DNA of 6,436 nt from contig JAITRV010000206.1 of assembly GCA_031288215.1 (NCBI GenBank), positions 1 through 6,436 on the forward strand, read 5' to 3'. Within the stretch, counting starts at the first letter, position 1. Each line of letters opens with the position of its first letter. Origin of the DNA: Spirochaetaceae bacterium (GTDB lineage: Bacteria > Spirochaetota > Spirochaetia > Treponematales > Breznakiellaceae). The notes under the pieces were generated by a model. The model was not told the origin of the DNA, made no database searches, and saw only the letters and a list, made by a program, of their open reading frames with translations. Both the position numbers and the translations under genes were made by a program. Below, one piece after another: positions 4,384-6,436 of the stretch.

Positions 4384-5375
4384 TCCCGCGCGTTATCGGC
4401 CCCGGAGCCGCCTTCTTCGGCGGCTTCCCCGGCGGCGCTCTCCAATTCCTTGATAAGGCCGCGGATCCCTTCTTTGTCGGCGGCGGAAATCCGCTCGTCC
4501 TCCAGGAGGCTTTCCACATCGTCCCCCTTCCCCTCCTCGCCGGTATAGCCCGCCTCCAGGGCGGTCCGAAGTTCGGTCAGGGCCTCGGAATTCCCGGGAT
4601 CGGCGATGAAGATGAGGCGCGCGATGCGGAACCGGACCTGCGCGCTCCGCGGCCCCGGGGCGTCCTCCCCCTGATCCGCGGGGATCGCCGTGAGGAGGCT
4701 CCGGTAGGTCTCCAAGGCCCGGGCATAGAGGGTGTTTTCTTCCAGAACCTCCGCGAATTCGTACTGCACCTGGGGATTCGACTCCCCGGCAAGACGCCGC
4801 TGGTAACTATCCACCGCTTCCGGCTTATGCTGGGCCCGCTGGGATCGGGCATAGAGGAGCTGCATATCCTTGTTCTCCTCCAGGGCAAAGGGGTACTTGT
4901 TGAGCACCGCCTCCGCCTCCTCGGGGCGTTCCAAGGCGTAGAGGACCAGGGCATAGTTATACCCGTTATCCACGGCTTCCGGTACCAGGGCGAGCACCCG
5001 GGCGTACAGGGCTTCGGCCTCCTCAAAGCCGCCGAGCCGGATCCGGCAGTACGCCGCCGCCTTGAGGGCCATGAGATTATCCGGATCCTTGCGGAGTATG
5101 CCCTCAAAAAGCCCCAGGGCTTCCTCGAAACGGCCGGTCTCGTAGGCGATCCGCCCCAGGTTGTATTCCGAAGCCGCCCTGGTCTTGTCCACGGATTTTG
5201 CCAGGTTAAGCCACCGCTCCGCTTCCTCGTACCGGTTCAATTCAAAGTAGGCCATCCCCAGGGAATAGTATTCCTCGGCCTTGGCGGCCCGCTCCTGGGA
5301 AGAACAGGCGCTCAACCAGCCCAGGGAACCGAGCAGCGCCCCTATAAATACGACAAAAAGAGTAATCTTTTTCAT
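4380..5375 (-). CDS. TPR-repeat lipoprotein
   Basis: Seen: 331 residues. The signal peptide has Lys2-Lys3, a hydrophobic core 4-20 and a lipobox LSAC with Cys24, so it should be a membrane-anchored lipoprotein. TPR helices follow, recognisable by G-x-A-Y-F-E-L-x-R-Y-E-E-A (34-67), L-G-R-I-A-Y-E-T-G-R-F-E-E-A (68-101), a third unit ending G-G-F-E-E-A-E-A-L-Y (102-135), a fourth (about 136-168) and a weaker one at 202-235. The tail (about 280-331) is acidic, alanine- and glycine-rich and probably disordered. Family knowledge: TPR lipoproteins act as scaffolds in envelope assembly, such as BamD-like or motility-associated roles. The partner here is unknown, and the length and number of repeats do not settle it as BamD. 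ATGA overlaps couple it at both ends: its start to the upstream gene's stop, and its stop to the DUF503 start. No clear ribosome binding site precedes it. Confidence 0.9.
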   Translation of the reverse strand: MKKITLFVVFIGALLGSLGWLSACSSQERAAKAEEYYSLGMAYFELNRYEEAERWLNLAKSVDKTRAASEYNLGRIAYETGRFEEALGLFEGILRKDPDNLMALKAAAYCRIRLGGFEEAEALYARVLALVPEAVDNGYNYALVLYALERPEEAEAVLNKYPFALEENKDMQLLYARSQRAQHKPEAVDSYQRRLAGESNPQVQYEFAEVLEENTLYARALETYRSLLTAIPADQGEDAPGPRSAQVRFRIARLIFIADPGNSEALTELRTALEAGYTGEEGKGDDVESLLEDERISAADKEGIRGLIKELESAAGEAAEEGGSGADNARE

Positions 5376-6436
5376 TTTTGTGTGTTGAGGACGGTGCGCT
5401 CAATTTCCCGCAACTGTGCCCGGTAGAGCCGGGCGATATTGGACCCGTAATCGGCGACAAGCTGCAGGATATTCCGGGGATTTTCCTCCGTATCCCGTCC
5501 GTTGATCCGGTCCCCGGCATCTCCCAGGCCCGGCAGGATATAGGCGGCCTCATTCAAAACCGGGTCCATCCACAGGGTAAAGACCTGGCAGTTATCCAGG
5601 GCCCGGACCACCCGCAGGGCCCCCTTCAACGCGGCAATGACGTTGAAGAACTGCACCGATCGGGGCCGTATCCCCTGATCCCGCAGGTATTTTACCACGG
5701 TCACGAGGCTCCCCCCGGTAGCGTTCATGGGATCCGCAAAGATCAGGTCCTTGCCGTCAAGCATCTCGGGGCTAAAGAAGGACCGGTCCAGATCGAGGAT
5801 GTACTCCATGTTGTTCTCATGCTTGGCCTCATCCCGCTTGATCCTGAACAGGGCAAAGGGGGTCACATGGGCATGGGACGAATACTCCTCGATCTCCTTG
5901 GACAGGATCATGGAGGGCAGCAGGGCCCCCCGGAGCATGACGCACATCACGGTATTCTCAATCCTGTCGTCGATATTGGTAATCTTATGGACCGCATAAT
6001 TCTGGACCGGAATGGTCACCGGGGTCTTGACGATAAGATAATTCTTGCTCGCCCCGGGAGCCCCCCCATAGGCCAGGTTAAAGAGGAGTTCGTAGGCCCG
6101 CTGGATATAATAGACAAATTCCTCCCCGCCGGTCCGGATATCCCGGAGCTTGGCGATAAGCCGGGAGGCCTCGGCGTGGCTCTCATGCGGGGTGCGGAAG
6201 GAATAGACCTGGATGGCGGATTCCTTATTGCAGATATCCTGGAGCATGGTCCCCATCTCGTTGTACATGGCGATGAGCTTGATCTCCTCCCGCTTCCGCT
6301 CCGTCTCGGACCGGGTCGTGGAAAGGATGGTAAAACAGGTCATGACGTGACGGTAGAACTCATCCATCCGCGCAATGGCCTCCTTATCGGCTTCGGTGAG
6401 AAAACCGTCCAGATCCTCCGCCTTTAATATAACCTT
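5372..6436 (-). CDS. Uracil phosphoribosyltransferase-like protein, long form; 5' end may lie outside
   Basis: Role: converts uracil and PRPP to UMP in pyrimidine salvage, in the cytoplasm. Counting from the ATG at 6367 (331 residues), the PRPP loop DPMNATGGS is at 212-220 and the uracil-binding ILPGLGDAGDR at 277-287, preceded by D-P-x-L-N-E; both are hallmarks of the family. Usual enzymes have about 210 residues and read DPMLATGG, so here Asn replaces Leu, about 100 residues are added at the N-terminus and about 35 after the uracil site. The frame stays open for 23 more codons to the window edge, and these read like protein (KAEDLDGFLTEADKEAIAR) with no ATG, GTG or TTG. The true start may therefore be outside the window; AAGGAGG 11 bases before ATG 6367 is a rival explanation. 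The stop overlaps the TPR gene start as ATGA. Activity is likely but unproven given the changed loop. Confidence 0.87.
   Translation of the reverse strand, partial: KVILKAEDLDGFLTEADKEAIARMDEFYRHVMTCFTILSTTRSETERKREEIKLIAMYNEMGTMLQDICNKESAIQVYSFRTPHESHAEASRLIAKLRDIRTGGEEFVYYIQRAYELLFNLAYGGAPGASKNYLIVKTPVTIPVQNYAVHKITNIDDRIENTVMCVMLRGALLPSMILSKEIEEYSSHAHVTPFALFRIKRDEAKHENNMEYILDLDRSFFSPEMLDGKDLIFADPMNATGGSLVTVVKYLRDQGIRPRSVQFFNVIAALKGALRVVRALDNCQVFTLWMDPVLNEAAYILPGLGDAGDRINGRDTEENPRNILQLVADYGSNIARLYRAQLREIERTVLNTQK

Noticed and set aside
5378..6427. Plus-strand 349-residue frame
   Set aside because: It lies wholly antisense to the phosphoribosyltransferase gene, which has diagnostic motifs; it has low-complexity G, H, D and P composition.

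Overview
The window looks like chromosomal DNA from a spirochaete, most likely a GC-rich termite-gut or environmental treponeme. The reasons are three lipoprotein-type signal sequences, a large Treponema-style membrane protein, and a PD-(D/E)XK/DUF3782-type gene of a kind often found in many copies in such genomes. This is judged by eye from protein style, so the genus is an inference. There is no rRNA, tRNA, CRISPR array, transposase or integrase.

Layout. Positions 1-214 (-) hold the 5' end of a lipoprotein gene that runs off the left edge. It is easy to miss because it has no stop in the window. An 18-bp tandem repeat encodes the stretch just before its hydrophobic signal core. An AT-rich divergent intergenic region (215-428) carries a good minus-strand promoter and a weaker plus-strand one. 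Positions 429-2483 (+) encode a 684-residue exported protein with an M28-peptidase-like but apparently inactivated N-terminal domain, about eight membrane helices and a C-terminal beta-rich tail. A 13-bp hairpin with a T tract on the minus strand (2491-2532) separates it from a convergent monocistronic gene (2564-3259, -), a coiled-coil plus PD-(D/E)XK nuclease-fold protein with an internal 63-bp tandem repeat.

Positions 3374-6436 (-) form one tightly packed operon, read from right to left: a long uracil phosphoribosyltransferase-like protein (open at the right edge), a TPR lipoprotein, a DUF503/YlxP-family protein and a small lipoprotein. The first two junctions are ATGA overlaps, implying translational coupling. 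The last gene has its own consensus-like promoter overlapping the end of the DUF503 gene, and a strong ribosome binding site.

How they fit together: pyrimidine salvage, a ribosome-associated type small protein and two probable envelope lipoproteins share one transcript, which suggests co-expression with growth rather than one pathway. I see no convincing new defence or mobile system. The points most worth a second look are the hidden repeat-bearing lipoprotein start, the degenerate M28-like membrane protein, and the short heptamer repeats and inverted repeats around the DUF3782-like gene.
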